A DNA stretch of 62,933 nt from Mycobacterium sp. E183. GTDB taxonomy: Bacteria > Actinomycetota > Actinomycetes > Mycobacteriales > Mycobacteriaceae. The position numbers and the translations under genes are program-made. Under the pieces are notes generated by a model. The model had not been told where the DNA came from, searched no databases, and saw only the letters and a program-made list of their open reading frames with translations. The stretch lies in contig NZ_LZJN01000201.1 in NCBI RefSeq assembly GCF_001667735.1, forward strand, positions 1 through 62,933. The letters run 5' to 3'. Each line of letters opens with the position of its first letter. Within the stretch, counting starts at the first letter, position 1. Shown here piece after piece: positions 15,913-25,113 of the stretch.

Positions 15913-17321
15913 CGCACCAGAGCCTCCAGCGTCGCCCGAGCTCCCTTGTGGTGCAACGAATCCAGGGCCCAGCAATACGCCTCGACAAAGCGTGGTTGGT
16001 GGGCCAGATCGCAGAACACGGCGGTCACTTCGATGAACGCGGTGGGGTTCCGGTTCTGCGATCGGGCGATCGGGATGAGCGAATCCGCGAGCTGGTCCAC
16101 CACCTCATACGGCTTTCCCCATTCGTCGGTGCCCTCCGCGTAGCGCGCCCAACTCGCCACCGCCGCGGCCGCCAGTTGAACCGGACCGCCGTTGGCCAGG
16201 TTGTCGCAGATGACGGGGAACAGCCATTTCGGGATGCGGTCCGACGAGTAGGCGCAGATGCGCGCGACGGTGTCGCGCACGGCCGGGTTGGCGAACCGCT
16301 CGACCAGCGTGCGGCCGAATTCGTGCAGGTCGATTCCGGGCACCGGCGGCAGGGTGGGGATGGCCTCGGCGTCGAAGTAAGAGAGCAAGAATGTGGCGAA
16401 GAGTGGATCGCGCGCCGCCTCGTGGACGAACTGGAAGCCGCACAGATGGGCGAAGTAGGCCAGGCACTGATGCCCCGCGTTGAGTAGCCGCAGCTTCATC
16501 AGCTCGTATGGGCGCACGTCGTCGACCATCAGCACCCCGGCCCGCTCCAGTGGAGGCCTGCCGTCGGCGAAGTCGTCTTCGATCACCCACGCGGTGAACG
16601 GTTCGGCCACCACCGGCCACCGGTCGTCGACGCCGAAGTCGCGCCGCACCTCCGCGGCCATCTCCAAAGTCGTTGCCGGGGTTATGCGATCGACCATCGA
16701 ACTGGGGAAGCGGGCGTTCTCCGCCACCCACTCGGCCAACGCGGGATCCCTGCGTTCGGCGCTGGCGAGCACGGTGCGCTTGGCGACCTCGCCGTTGTTC
16801 TCGATGTTGTCGCAGGAAACGACCGTCGGTGCGGGGACTCCGCGATCGCGCCGCCTGGCGAGCGCCTCGGTGATCAACGCGAACGCCGGCCCGTCGGGAT
16901 CGCGGTACCCACCTTCGGTGATGGTCAGCGAAATGATCCGGGTGGAGGCCGCGGCGAGCACCTCCAACGCTGATTCGGGATCGTCCGGGGCGTAGCGGTA
17001 GTCGACGATCGACCCGATCACTTGCGCGTCCCGGCTGCCGTCGGGGTTCTCCAAAATCAGCGTGTACAGCCCGTCCTGACCGTTGAGGACGTCGCGCATC
17101 GTCCAGTCGGCGGGCATCACGCCCACGCCGCAGATACCCCATTCGCGTGCCAGCCCCTGCTGCAGCAGCAGGTTGATGTACGCAGCCTGATGCGCGCGGT
17201 GGAAATGACCGGCGCCGATATGCGCGATGCCGACGGTCACGTCCCCGCGGTCATAGTTCGGCGCCTCGATCGGCAGTTCGGACAGCGACGCATTGTTCAG
17301 GTTGATCGCGCCAGCCACCAT
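15909..17321 (-). CDS. Mannitol dehydrogenase family polyol dehydrogenase (copy 2)
   Basis: About 470 residues of the long-chain mannitol/arabinitol/fructuronate dehydrogenase family. The N-terminal NAD-binding signature is HIGAGHFHRAHQAAYI. Mid-protein it has SMVDRITPAT and the active-site region KLRLLNAGHQCLAYF (Asn and His of the N-x-x-H motif present). The ATG at 17321 follows GAGGAG; a longer open frame upstream is not needed. It oxidises a polyol to a ketose or uronate. A paralogue is encoded at 18286-19803 in the same cassette. The exact polyol is unknown. Confidence 0.9.
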   Translation of the reverse strand: MVAGAINLNNASLSELPIEAPNYDRGDVTVGIAHIGAGHFHRAHQAAYINLLLQQGLAREWGICGVGVMPADWTMRDVLNGQDGLYTLILENPDGSRDAQVIGSIVDYRYAPDDPESALEVLAAASTRIISLTITEGGYRDPDGPAFALITEALARRRDRGVPAPTVVSCDNIENNGEVAKRTVLASAERRDPALAEWVAENARFPSSMVDRITPATTLEMAAEVRRDFGVDDRWPVVAEPFTAWVIEDDFADGRPPLERAGVLMVDDVRPYELMKLRLLNAGHQCLAYFAHLCGFQFVHEAARDPLFATFLLSYFDAEAIPTLPPVPGIDLHEFGRTLVERFANPAVRDTVARICAYSSDRIPKWLFPVICDNLANGGPVQLAAAAVASWARYAEGTDEWGKPYEVVDQLADSLIPIARSQNRNPTAFIEVTAVFCDLAHQPRFVEAYCWALDSLHHKGARATLEALVR

Positions 17322-17431
17322 TGGCCAACTCCTCACCGGGCCACGGCCCCGATCGTTACCGGGCTCGCGGCACCTCTCGACGGTATGACGGCCCCGGGCC
17401 GAAGCCCAGCGGCTTGGACCATCCGATGCCC

Positions 17432-18289
17432 CTAGGTGAGCGGGGGACCCCCCGCCGGCACGGCCGACGACAGCAGGACATCGGCGAGCGCACGCCACGA
17501 ATCGGTTATCGCGACTGCCCCGGCATCGATCAAATCCTCTCGGCGGCAATCCCGTTCGTCAGGTGGCACAAACATCAGGTTGCCCACCGTGGCGTAGCCG
17601 GCCGCGACCGCGGAGCTCACGCCGGCGACGGAGTCTTCGATGGCGAGGCCTTGTTCTGCCGCGACGCCCATCACCTGACCGGAATGCAGATAGACCGCCG
17701 GGTCGGGTTTGCTTGTCGGTACCGGAAGCGAATCCTCCGCGCTGAAGGTCAGCGCCTCGGGTATCAGCGAGTCGATGCCGGTGGCGGCGAAGCAGGCGCG
17801 CAGGCGCTTGGTGGCGCTGGAGCTCACGGCCGCGAGCGCGTAGCGCGGCTCGAGGTCGCGCAGCGGTTCGAGCACCCGCGGGTCGGGGGTCAGCGTGACG
17901 GCGAGATGCGCGGTGACCCGTTCGCGCTCTTCGCGCACCCACTGCTCGAGTTCGTCGGCGGACAACGCGTTGCCCTTCGCCGCGTCCTGGGCTGAGGCAA
18001 CCACCGCCGCGGGAAGGCCGTGCGCCAACGTCTGATCGAGCGGCAGCCGGCACTGGGTCGCCAGGTCGAGGGCCATCGCGCGGAAGTTCTTCCCAACGGC
18101 CCGCTTACGCAACTCCTCCGAGTCGAGCGGGGCGGTCACGCCGAACCTGGCCAGGAAACGATTCATCACATCGGTCGACGCTTCGAACGCCGGCCTTTCC
18201 GAAGCGAACAGGTTGTCGTCGGCGTCACACAGCAAGGTGGTGATCGGCGCCGGGTCGAACGCGCGCACAAAGGTCAGGTGAGCGTTCAT
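17432..18289 (-). CDS. HAD-IA family phosphatase
   Basis: 285-residue HAD-superfamily hydrolase. The catalytic DxD motif appears as LLCDADDNLF, followed by an alpha-helical cap. Motif II is near AVSSSATKRLRA, and the Lys and acidic residues appear in KPDPAVYLHSG and IEDSVAGVSSA. The DADDN variant differs from the usual DxDGTL. The ATG at 18289 overlaps the stop of the upstream polyol dehydrogenase (ATGA). It probably dephosphorylates a sugar or polyol phosphate in this pathway. Confidence 0.87.
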   Translation of the reverse strand: MNAHLTFVRAFDPAPITTLLCDADDNLFASERPAFEASTDVMNRFLARFGVTAPLDSEELRKRAVGKNFRAMALDLATQCRLPLDQTLAHGLPAAVVASAQDAAKGNALSADELEQWVREERERVTAHLAVTLTPDPRVLEPLRDLEPRYALAAVSSSATKRLRACFAATGIDSLIPEALTFSAEDSLPVPTSKPDPAVYLHSGQVMGVAAEQGLAIEDSVAGVSSAVAAGYATVGNLMFVPPDERDCRREDLIDAGAVAITDSWRALADVLLSSAVPAGGPPLT

Positions 18290-19803
18290 CGTGACACCAA
18301 CTCTCGCTCGTCGTTGCGCATCGCGTCACGCAACGTGGGCACCACGCCGCGCGTGTCGATATCGGCGATCATGTCGCCCAGGCGCCGCGCGAAACCGGGA
18401 ACGGCGCGTAGCTCAGCGAACATCGCATGCCGCAGCAGGGGGTCAGGGTTGTTGCCGGCCATGTTCGCCAATTTAGCCACCGGTATCGCCTGCGAGTCCT
18501 CGAGGCGGAGCCGGCGGCCCTGCAGGTCGTGGCCCCGCATGTACCGGGCCCACCCGGCAACAGCCAACGTCAGCAGCGTGTGCGGTCTGCCCTGCGCGAT
18601 CGCCTCCTGCAGGGACGGCAGCACGAAGGAAGTGATTTTGGTCGTCCCCCGCCGGGCCAGCCGCGACAATTGGTCGCTCATGCTGGGATTGCTGAGCCGA
18701 TCGAGCAGGGTGGCGCGGTACTGCGGGGTGTTCATCCCCGGCACGGCCGGCAGCAACGGCTGAATCTCCTCGCGCAGCAGTGTCTCGACGTAGTCGCTTA
18801 TGACACGGTTCCGCATCGCTTCGTCGGTGCGCTGGTAACCGGCCAGCGTCGCCAAACACGCTAGCGCGATATGGGTTCCGTTGAGCAGGCGCGTCTTGAT
18901 CAGCTTGTGGTCGCTGACGTCGGCAACGAATTCGGCCCCGACCTCCTCGAGCGGCGGCCGACCGTTGCTGAACGAATCCTCGATCACCCATTGGCGATAC
19001 GGTTCGGTCACGACCGGACACTTGTCGGCCACGCCGAACGTCTGCTCGACGAACTCGCGCTCCGAAGTCGACGTTTGCGGGGTGATGCGATCGACCATCG
19101 TCGACGGGAACGCGACGTGCCTTTCGATCCAGCGGGCAAGCCCCGGGTCCTTGCACGCCGCGAACGAGATCAACGCGGTTCTCGCCGGCCGGGTGTCGCC
19201 GGGAATGTTGTCGCAGCAGAGCACGGTGAACGGTGCGAACCCTGCGCGGCGGCGCCGGTCGAGAGCCTCGGCCAGGTACCCCCACGCGGTGGCGTAGCCA
19301 CCGGACGCGACCAGGTCGGCGCGCACGTCGGGATGATCGGCGTCGAATTGGTCGGTGACCGGATCCAGGAAGTATCCGTTGTCGGTGATCGTCAGGCTGA
19401 CTATTCGGGTTTGCGGATCTGCCAGCGCCGCGCGCACGGCCGCGCCGTCGTGCGGCGCGAAATGAACCGACCCGATCGAACCCACCACGCGGGCGGTCTG
19501 GCCGTCGTGGCCGCGCTGAACCACTGTGTAAAGCCCGTCCTGTGCCGACAGCAGGTCTTTGGCCCCCGGCGAGTGGAGGCTCACACCGGTAACGCCCCAA
19601 CGGTGCGAAATCCCCGAGCGGGCAAGGTCGTCGAAGTACACGGCTTGATGGGCGCGATGAAAGTTGCCCGCGCCGATGTGAACGACACCGCGCTGCAGGG
19701 CCGACCTCTCGTATGTGGGTACCGCGATTCGCTGGGAGTGCAGTCGCAGGGTGGCATTGCTGAGGGGGACGCCGCTTGCTGGACGTCTGGACGTTGTGCG
19801 CAT
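18286..19803 (-). CDS. Mannitol dehydrogenase family polyol dehydrogenase (copy 1)
   Basis: 505 residues, same family as the protein at 15909-17321. It has VHIGAGNFHRAHQAVYF, STMVDRITPQTS and KTRLLNGTHIALACLATL with the N-x-x-H pair intact. The two paralogues are clearly diverged, so they probably handle different polyols or sugar acids. It is the first gene of the four-gene cassette, diverging from ligD across a 126-bp gap. No transporter or dedicated regulator gene is seen beside it. Confidence 0.88.
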   Translation of the reverse strand: MRTTSRRPASGVPLSNATLRLHSQRIAVPTYERSALQRGVVHIGAGNFHRAHQAVYFDDLARSGISHRWGVTGVSLHSPGAKDLLSAQDGLYTVVQRGHDGQTARVVGSIGSVHFAPHDGAAVRAALADPQTRIVSLTITDNGYFLDPVTDQFDADHPDVRADLVASGGYATAWGYLAEALDRRRRAGFAPFTVLCCDNIPGDTRPARTALISFAACKDPGLARWIERHVAFPSTMVDRITPQTSTSEREFVEQTFGVADKCPVVTEPYRQWVIEDSFSNGRPPLEEVGAEFVADVSDHKLIKTRLLNGTHIALACLATLAGYQRTDEAMRNRVISDYVETLLREEIQPLLPAVPGMNTPQYRATLLDRLSNPSMSDQLSRLARRGTTKITSFVLPSLQEAIAQGRPHTLLTLAVAGWARYMRGHDLQGRRLRLEDSQAIPVAKLANMAGNNPDPLLRHAMFAELRAVPGFARRLGDMIADIDTRGVVPTLRDAMRNDERELVSR

Positions 19804-19929
19804 CGCTATCCCGTGCCCGTGGTGCCCGCGGGTCTAACGTCTTCGTAACCGATGTCACAGAAATTTACGTTTGAGACATAATCCGTGGTGGGTAACGATG
19901 ATCACTGGTCAGACGCGTAAGTTGACAAC

Positions 19930-22188
19930 ATGGCACCGCGGGTGAAACTCACCAACGCCGACAAGGTGCTCTACCCCGCCACCGGGACGACCAAGCGGGA
20001 CGTCTTCGACTATTACACCCGGATCGCCGAGGTGATGATCCCGCATATCGCGGGGCGCCCGGCCACCCGCAAGCGCTGGCCGAATGGCGTTGAGGAGTCG
20101 TCGTTTTTCGAAAAGCAGCTGGCTTCCTCTGCGCCGGAATGGTTGCCCCGCGCCAGCGTCAAGCACCGTTCGGGAACTACGACGTACCCGATCATCGACA
20201 GCCCCGACGGGCTGGCCTGGATCGCGCAACAGGCCGCGCTGGAAGTGCACGTGCCGCAATGGCGGTTGGTCGCCGAGTGGACGCGAAGCAAGGCGGAAGA
20301 GCTCAAGCCCGGGCCGGCGACCCGACTGGTGTTCGATCTCGATCCCGGTGAAAGCGTGACCATGGCCCAGCTGGCCGAAGTGGCCCACGCCGTTCGCGAC
20401 CTCATCGACGGCATCGGGCTGACCCTGTTCCCGCTAACCAGCGGCAGCAAGGGCCTGCACCTCTACGCCCCGCTGGCGGAACCGGTGAGCAGCAAGGGCG
20501 CGACCGTGTTGGCGAAACGTGTTGCCCAGCAATTGGAAAAGTCGATGCCCAAGCTGGTCACCTCGACCATGACGCGAAGCCTGCGCGCGGGCAAGGTGTT
20601 CCTCGACTGGAGCCAGAACAACGGCGCCAAAACCACGATCGCGCCGTATTCGCTGCGCGGACGCGAACACCCGACGGTCGCGGCCCCGCGCACGTGGGAG
20701 GAGATCGACGACCCTGCGACGCTGCGGCAGTTGCGCTACGACGAGGTGCTGGACCGGGTCGCCCGCGAGGGCGATCTGCTGGCGGCGCTGGACAACGACG
20801 TCGCCGTCGCGGACCGGTTGACCAGGTACCGCAGCATGCGGGACGCGTCGAAGACCCCGGAGCCGGTTCCGCGGACGAAACCTCGTACCGGCCACGGCAA
20901 TTCATTCGTCATCCAGGAGCACCACGCCCGCCGGCTGCATTACGACTTCCGGCTGGAGAAAGACGGCGTGCTGGTGTCGTGGGCGGTGCCGAAGAACCTC
21001 CCCGAAACCACATCGGTGAACCATCTGGCGGTACACACCGAGGACCATCCGCTGGAATACGCCACGTTCGAGGGCAACATCCCCAGGGGAGAGTACGGCG
21101 CCGGGAAGGTGCTCATCTGGGACGCCGGAACGTATGAGGCGGAGAAATTTCACGACGACGAGGTGATCGTGAATCTGCACGGCAACAAGGTCACCGGGCG
21201 CTACGCGCTGATCCAAACCAAAGGCGACCAGTGGCTGGCGCACCGCATGAAGGACCAGAAGACCTTCGACTTCGACGGGATCGCGCCGATGCTCGCCACC
21301 CACGGTTCGATCGCGGCGTGCAAGGCGAGCCAGTGGGCGTTCGAAGGCAAATGGGACGGCTACCGACTGCTCGTCGAAATCGACCACGGCGGCCTGCGGG
21401 TGCGGTCCCGCCGCGGTCGCGAGGTCACCAACGAATACCCCCAATTACGTTCGTTGGCAACCGATCTGGCCGAGCATCACGTGGTGCTCGACGGGGAGGC
21501 CGTCGTCCTGGACGCCGCCGGGGTGCCCAGCTTCCACGCAATGCAGAACCGGGGGCGCGGCAGCCGCGTGCAATTCTGGGCGTTCGACCTGCTCTACCTC
21601 GACGGTCGCTCGCTGCTGCGGGCGCGTTACCAAGATCGTCGAAAGCTGTTGGAAACGCTCGCCGGCGGCAGCGAGCTCATCGTGCCCGAGTTGCTGCCCG
21701 GCGACGGGAAACAGGCGCTGGAGCACTCCGGCAAGCATGGCTGGGAGGGCGTGGTCGCCAAGAGGCGGGACTCCACCTACCAACCGGGCCGACGCTCGGC
21801 GTCCTGGATCAAGGACAAACATTGGAACACCCAGGAAGTGGTCATCGGCGGCTGGAAGGCCGGCGAGGGCGGCCGCAGCAGCGGCATCGGCTCCCTGTTG
21901 ATGGGCATCCCCACCGACGGCGGCCTGCACTTCGCCGGGCGGGTCGGTACCGGGTTCACCGAACGTGACCTGGCGAGCCTGAAGAAGACGCTGGCTCCCC
22001 TGCACACCGAGCAATCCCCGTTCAACCCACCGCTTCCCCGCAGCGAGTCCAGGGGTGTGACGTTCGTCGAGCCGGTGCTGGTGGGAGAAGTGCGCTACAG
22101 CGAGTGGACGCCGGATGACCGCCTACGCCAATCGAGTTGGCGGGGCCTACGGCCGGACAAGGAACCGAGTGAGGTGGTGCGGGAATGA
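19930..22188 (+). CDS. ligD: Multifunctional ATP-dependent DNA ligase D (POL-PE-LIG)
   Basis: 752 residues in the mycobacterial order. An N-terminal AEP-type polymerase/primase domain has catalytic Asp136 and Asp138 in VFDLDPG plus SGSKGLHLY and FLDWSQN. A central 3'-phosphoesterase domain has QEHHARRLHYDFRLE (His331, His337, Asp339). A C-terminal ligase domain has Lys474 in EGKWDGYRL as the AMP-accepting lysine. With Ku it repairs double-strand breaks by end joining. It overlaps the FAH/MBL fusion gene by ATGA. All key motifs are intact. Confidence 0.97.
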   Translation: MAPRVKLTNADKVLYPATGTTKRDVFDYYTRIAEVMIPHIAGRPATRKRWPNGVEESSFFEKQLASSAPEWLPRASVKHRSGTTTYPIIDSPDGLAWIAQQAALEVHVPQWRLVAEWTRSKAEELKPGPATRLVFDLDPGESVTMAQLAEVAHAVRDLIDGIGLTLFPLTSGSKGLHLYAPLAEPVSSKGATVLAKRVAQQLEKSMPKLVTSTMTRSLRAGKVFLDWSQNNGAKTTIAPYSLRGREHPTVAAPRTWEEIDDPATLRQLRYDEVLDRVAREGDLLAALDNDVAVADRLTRYRSMRDASKTPEPVPRTKPRTGHGNSFVIQEHHARRLHYDFRLEKDGVLVSWAVPKNLPETTSVNHLAVHTEDHPLEYATFEGNIPRGEYGAGKVLIWDAGTYEAEKFHDDEVIVNLHGNKVTGRYALIQTKGDQWLAHRMKDQKTFDFDGIAPMLATHGSIAACKASQWAFEGKWDGYRLLVEIDHGGLRVRSRRGREVTNEYPQLRSLATDLAEHHVVLDGEAVVLDAAGVPSFHAMQNRGRGSRVQFWAFDLLYLDGRSLLRARYQDRRKLLETLAGGSELIVPELLPGDGKQALEHSGKHGWEGVVAKRRDSTYQPGRRSASWIKDKHWNTQEVVIGGWKAGEGGRSSGIGSLLMGIPTDGGLHFAGRVGTGFTERDLASLKKTLAPLHTEQSPFNPPLPRSESRGVTFVEPVLVGEVRYSEWTPDDRLRQSSWRGLRPDKEPSEVVRE

Positions 22189-24122
22189 AATGGGTGACCT
22201 ACCTCGACGCCGGCGGCGAACGCACCGGGGTGCTCGCCGACGAAGATATCTACGCGATGCCCGCCGGCGTGACCCTTCTCGACCTGATCGGCGATGGCGC
22301 GGAAGGCTTGCGCGCCGCCGGCGAAGAGGCCTTGCGTGCCCCCGCGGCGACCGTGCGGCTGGACGCGGTGCGGCTCTTGGCGCCAATCCCGCGCCCGCCG
22401 TCCATCCGCGACTCGCTGTGCTTTCTGGATCACATGCGCAACTGCCAGGCCGCGCTCGGTGCCGGGCGCACCCTCGCCGACACCTGGTATCGCATACCCG
22501 CGTTCTACTTCGCCTGTCCGGCAACGGTCTTGGGTCCATACGACGACGCTTCCGCCGCCCCCGGAAGCGCGTGGCAGGACTTCGAATTGGAGATCGCCGC
22601 GATCATCGGAACCGGTGGACGCGACCTGACCGTCGACCAAGCCGAGCGGGCCATCATCGGCTACACCATCTTCAATGACTGGTCGGCACGCGACCTGCAA
22701 CAGCTGGAAAGCCAACTCGGGATCGGGCAGGGCAAGGGCAAGGACAGCGGCGTCACGCTGGGCCCCTACCTGGTGACACCCGACGAGCTCGCGCCGTACC
22801 GTCGCGCCGGCCGACTGGACCTGCGGGTGACCGCCCTGGTCAACGACGCTGTGATCGGTTCGGGGTCGACTGCTCAAATGGATTGGAGCTTCGGCGAAGT
22901 CATCTCCTACGCCTCGCGCGGCGTGACCCTCGCCCCCGGCGACGTCATCGGCTCAGGCACGGTCCCGACGTGCACGCTCGTCGAGCACCTGAACCCGTCG
23001 GCGCCGGGCTCATTCCCCGGCTGGCTGCACGACGGCGACGTGGTCACGCTCCGGGTGCAGGGACTCGGGGAGACCCGGCAGACGGTGCGCGCCAGCGCCG
23101 CGCCCCACCCGTTGGCGGCCCGACCCAATCCGGACGCCGCGCCCGCGGCGCCGCGGGTGAACCGCGCACCCGCGAAGGTGCCCTATACCCGCGGCCTGCA
23201 CCAGGTCGCCGATCGGGTATGGGCTTGGACGCTGCCCGACGGAGGCTACGGGTGGAGCAACGCCGGACTGGTCGCCGGCGACGGCGCGTCGCTGCTCGTG
23301 GACACGCTCTTCGATCTGGCGCTGACCCGGGAAATGCTTGCGGCGATGCGGGATATCACCTCGGCGGCGCCCATCACCGACGCGCTGATCACCCACTCCA
23401 ACGGGGACCACACCCACGGCAACCAGCTGCTCGGCGCCTCGGTGCGGATCATCGCCGCGCGGGGGACCGCCGAGGAGATCGCGCACGGCATGGCGCCCGA
23501 GATGCTGGCGATGGCGCAGACCGCGAACCTCGGTCCCGTCGCGACCCCCTACACGCGAGACCGCTTCGGACACTTCGACTTCAGCGGCATCACTGTGCGC
23601 AACGCCGACCAGACGTTCGACCGCGAAATGACGATCGAGGTCGGTGGGCGGCGCATCGACCTGTTGAACCTCGGCCCCGCGCACACCGCCGCCGATTCGG
23701 TGGTGCACGTGCCCGACGCGGGCGTGCTCTTCGGCGGCGATCTGCTGTTCATCGGCTGCACCCCGATCGTGTGGGCCGGCCCGATCTCGAACTGGATCGC
23801 CGCGTGCGACACGATGATCGCGCTCGACGCGGCGACGGTCGTGCCCGGACACGGCCCCGTCAGCGATCCCGACGGAATCCGTGCGGTGCGTGGATATCTC
23901 GCCCATGTCTCCGAACAAGCTGAGGCCGCATACCGCCGCGGGCAGTCGTGGTCCGAGGCCGCCGATACCATCGATCTCGGTGAGTACGCCTCCTGGCTGG
24001 ATGCCGAGCGCGTCGTCGTCAACGTCTATCAGCGGTACCGCGAACTCGACCCGCAGACCCCGCAGCTGGAGGTCATGGCCCTGCTGGTGATGCAGGCCGA
24101 ATGGCTGGCCAAGCGGGGCTAA
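22185..24122 (+). CDS. Fumarylacetoacetate hydrolase / metallo-beta-lactamase fold fusion protein
   Basis: 645 residues with two domains, as in Rv0939. Residues about 1-300 match the fumarylacetoacetate hydrolase/HHDD isomerase family (FELEIAAIIGTGG, FNDWSARDLQ, GKGKDSGVTLGP, VIGSGTVPTC). Residues about 330-645 match the metallo-beta-lactamase fold (ITHSNGDHTHGNQLL, GPAHTAADSVVHV, FGGDLLF, VVPGHGPVSD). The usual HxHxDH metal motif reads HSNGDH, so one histidine is replaced by asparagine. The start overlaps the ligD stop. It probably degrades aromatic ring-cleavage products; the link to ligD may be only positional. Confidence 0.85.
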   Translation: MKWVTYLDAGGERTGVLADEDIYAMPAGVTLLDLIGDGAEGLRAAGEEALRAPAATVRLDAVRLLAPIPRPPSIRDSLCFLDHMRNCQAALGAGRTLADTWYRIPAFYFACPATVLGPYDDASAAPGSAWQDFELEIAAIIGTGGRDLTVDQAERAIIGYTIFNDWSARDLQQLESQLGIGQGKGKDSGVTLGPYLVTPDELAPYRRAGRLDLRVTALVNDAVIGSGSTAQMDWSFGEVISYASRGVTLAPGDVIGSGTVPTCTLVEHLNPSAPGSFPGWLHDGDVVTLRVQGLGETRQTVRASAAPHPLAARPNPDAAPAAPRVNRAPAKVPYTRGLHQVADRVWAWTLPDGGYGWSNAGLVAGDGASLLVDTLFDLALTREMLAAMRDITSAAPITDALITHSNGDHTHGNQLLGASVRIIAARGTAEEIAHGMAPEMLAMAQTANLGPVATPYTRDRFGHFDFSGITVRNADQTFDREMTIEVGGRRIDLLNLGPAHTAADSVVHVPDAGVLFGGDLLFIGCTPIVWAGPISNWIAACDTMIALDAATVVPGHGPVSDPDGIRAVRGYLAHVSEQAEAAYRRGQSWSEAADTIDLGEYASWLDAERVVVNVYQRYRELDPQTPQLEVMALLVMQAEWLAKRG

Positions 24123-25036
24123 AGCCGCACGGCCCGCACGAATTTGATCGTGGTCGCCGGCACCTGGTCTGCGGCCTGCCCCAGGTCCGGCAGCCCGGCC
24201 GCGGAGAACAGATCGGTGAGCCGCGATTCGGTAATCTCCCAACCGTTCTCATGCAGATGCGCGGCGACATCGGTGTGCTCGCCCGGATACGTCAAGGTGC
24301 TCAGGTCCATTTCGAGTCCGTGCCGTCGCCAGCCCTCGGTCATCCGCCGCGCTTGTTCCTCGGCCGCCGGGGACGTGCCGGTCACGGTGCCGTAATCCGC
24401 GGCGAACCGGCTGCCCTCGGCGGACAGCGGGATGATGGAGTCCAGCAGCCGGATCTCGGCGTCCGGCGGGAGCCACCCGATCAGCACGCCCTCGGCGAGC
24501 CATGCCGTGGGATGGGCCGGATCGAAGCCCTGCTCCTGCAGCGCGGCCGGCCAATCGTCGCGCAGGTCGATCCCGACGTCGCGAAGCTTGGCGGTCGGCG
24601 CCGCCCCGATCTCCGACATCGTCGCCGCCTTGAACGCGATCACCTCGGGCTGATCGATTTCGTACACCGTCGTCCCGATCGGCCAGCGCAGCCGGTAGGC
24701 GCGCGCGTCGAGCCCTGACGCCAGGATCACCACCTGGAGCAGCCCGGCCTGCCCCGCCGCTGCGAAATAGTCGTCGAAATACCGGGCGCGGGCGGCGAAC
24801 GTGTCGACCATCCGGTGAAAGCCGACGCTCTGCTCGAGCTCATCGGGATCGAGCTCGCCGCTGGCGAGCCGGGTGAACACCTCCAATCCCACGGCACGCA
24901 CCAGCGGCTCGGCGAAGTCGTCCGTGATGACCGGCTGCGGACGCTTGCTTGCGGCGGCCCGGGCGGCGGCGACCATGGTGGCCGTCGCTCCCACGCTGTT
25001 GGCCAGGTCCCAGCTGTCACCCTCGGTTCGTGCCAT
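24119..25036 (-). CDS. Class I SAM-dependent methyltransferase, mycobacterial TIGR00027 family
   Basis: 305 residues of the leucine-carboxyl-methyltransferase-like family expanded in mycobacteria. The hallmarks are DSWDLANSVGATATMVAAARA at the N-terminus, the SAM motif VILASGLDARAYRLRWP, and YEIDQPEVIAFK. The ATG at 25036 follows AAGGAG by 5 bp; longer frames lack a ribosome site. The substrate, possibly a lipid carboxylate or polyketide, is unknown. It diverges from the enoyl-CoA hydratase gene. Confidence 0.92.
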   Translation of the reverse strand: MARTEGDSWDLANSVGATATMVAAARAAASKRPQPVITDDFAEPLVRAVGLEVFTRLASGELDPDELEQSVGFHRMVDTFAARARYFDDYFAAAGQAGLLQVVILASGLDARAYRLRWPIGTTVYEIDQPEVIAFKAATMSEIGAAPTAKLRDVGIDLRDDWPAALQEQGFDPAHPTAWLAEGVLIGWLPPDAEIRLLDSIIPLSAEGSRFAADYGTVTGTSPAAEEQARRMTEGWRRHGLEMDLSTLTYPGEHTDVAAHLHENGWEITESRLTDLFSAAGLPDLGQAADQVPATTIKFVRAVRL

Positions 25037-25113
25037 GGCTTCTCCTTCAGTTGTGGCGGCCAAACCACGGTATGCCCCGCCGGTGAACACTGGCGTCGCC
25101 TACGGTTCCCCCT

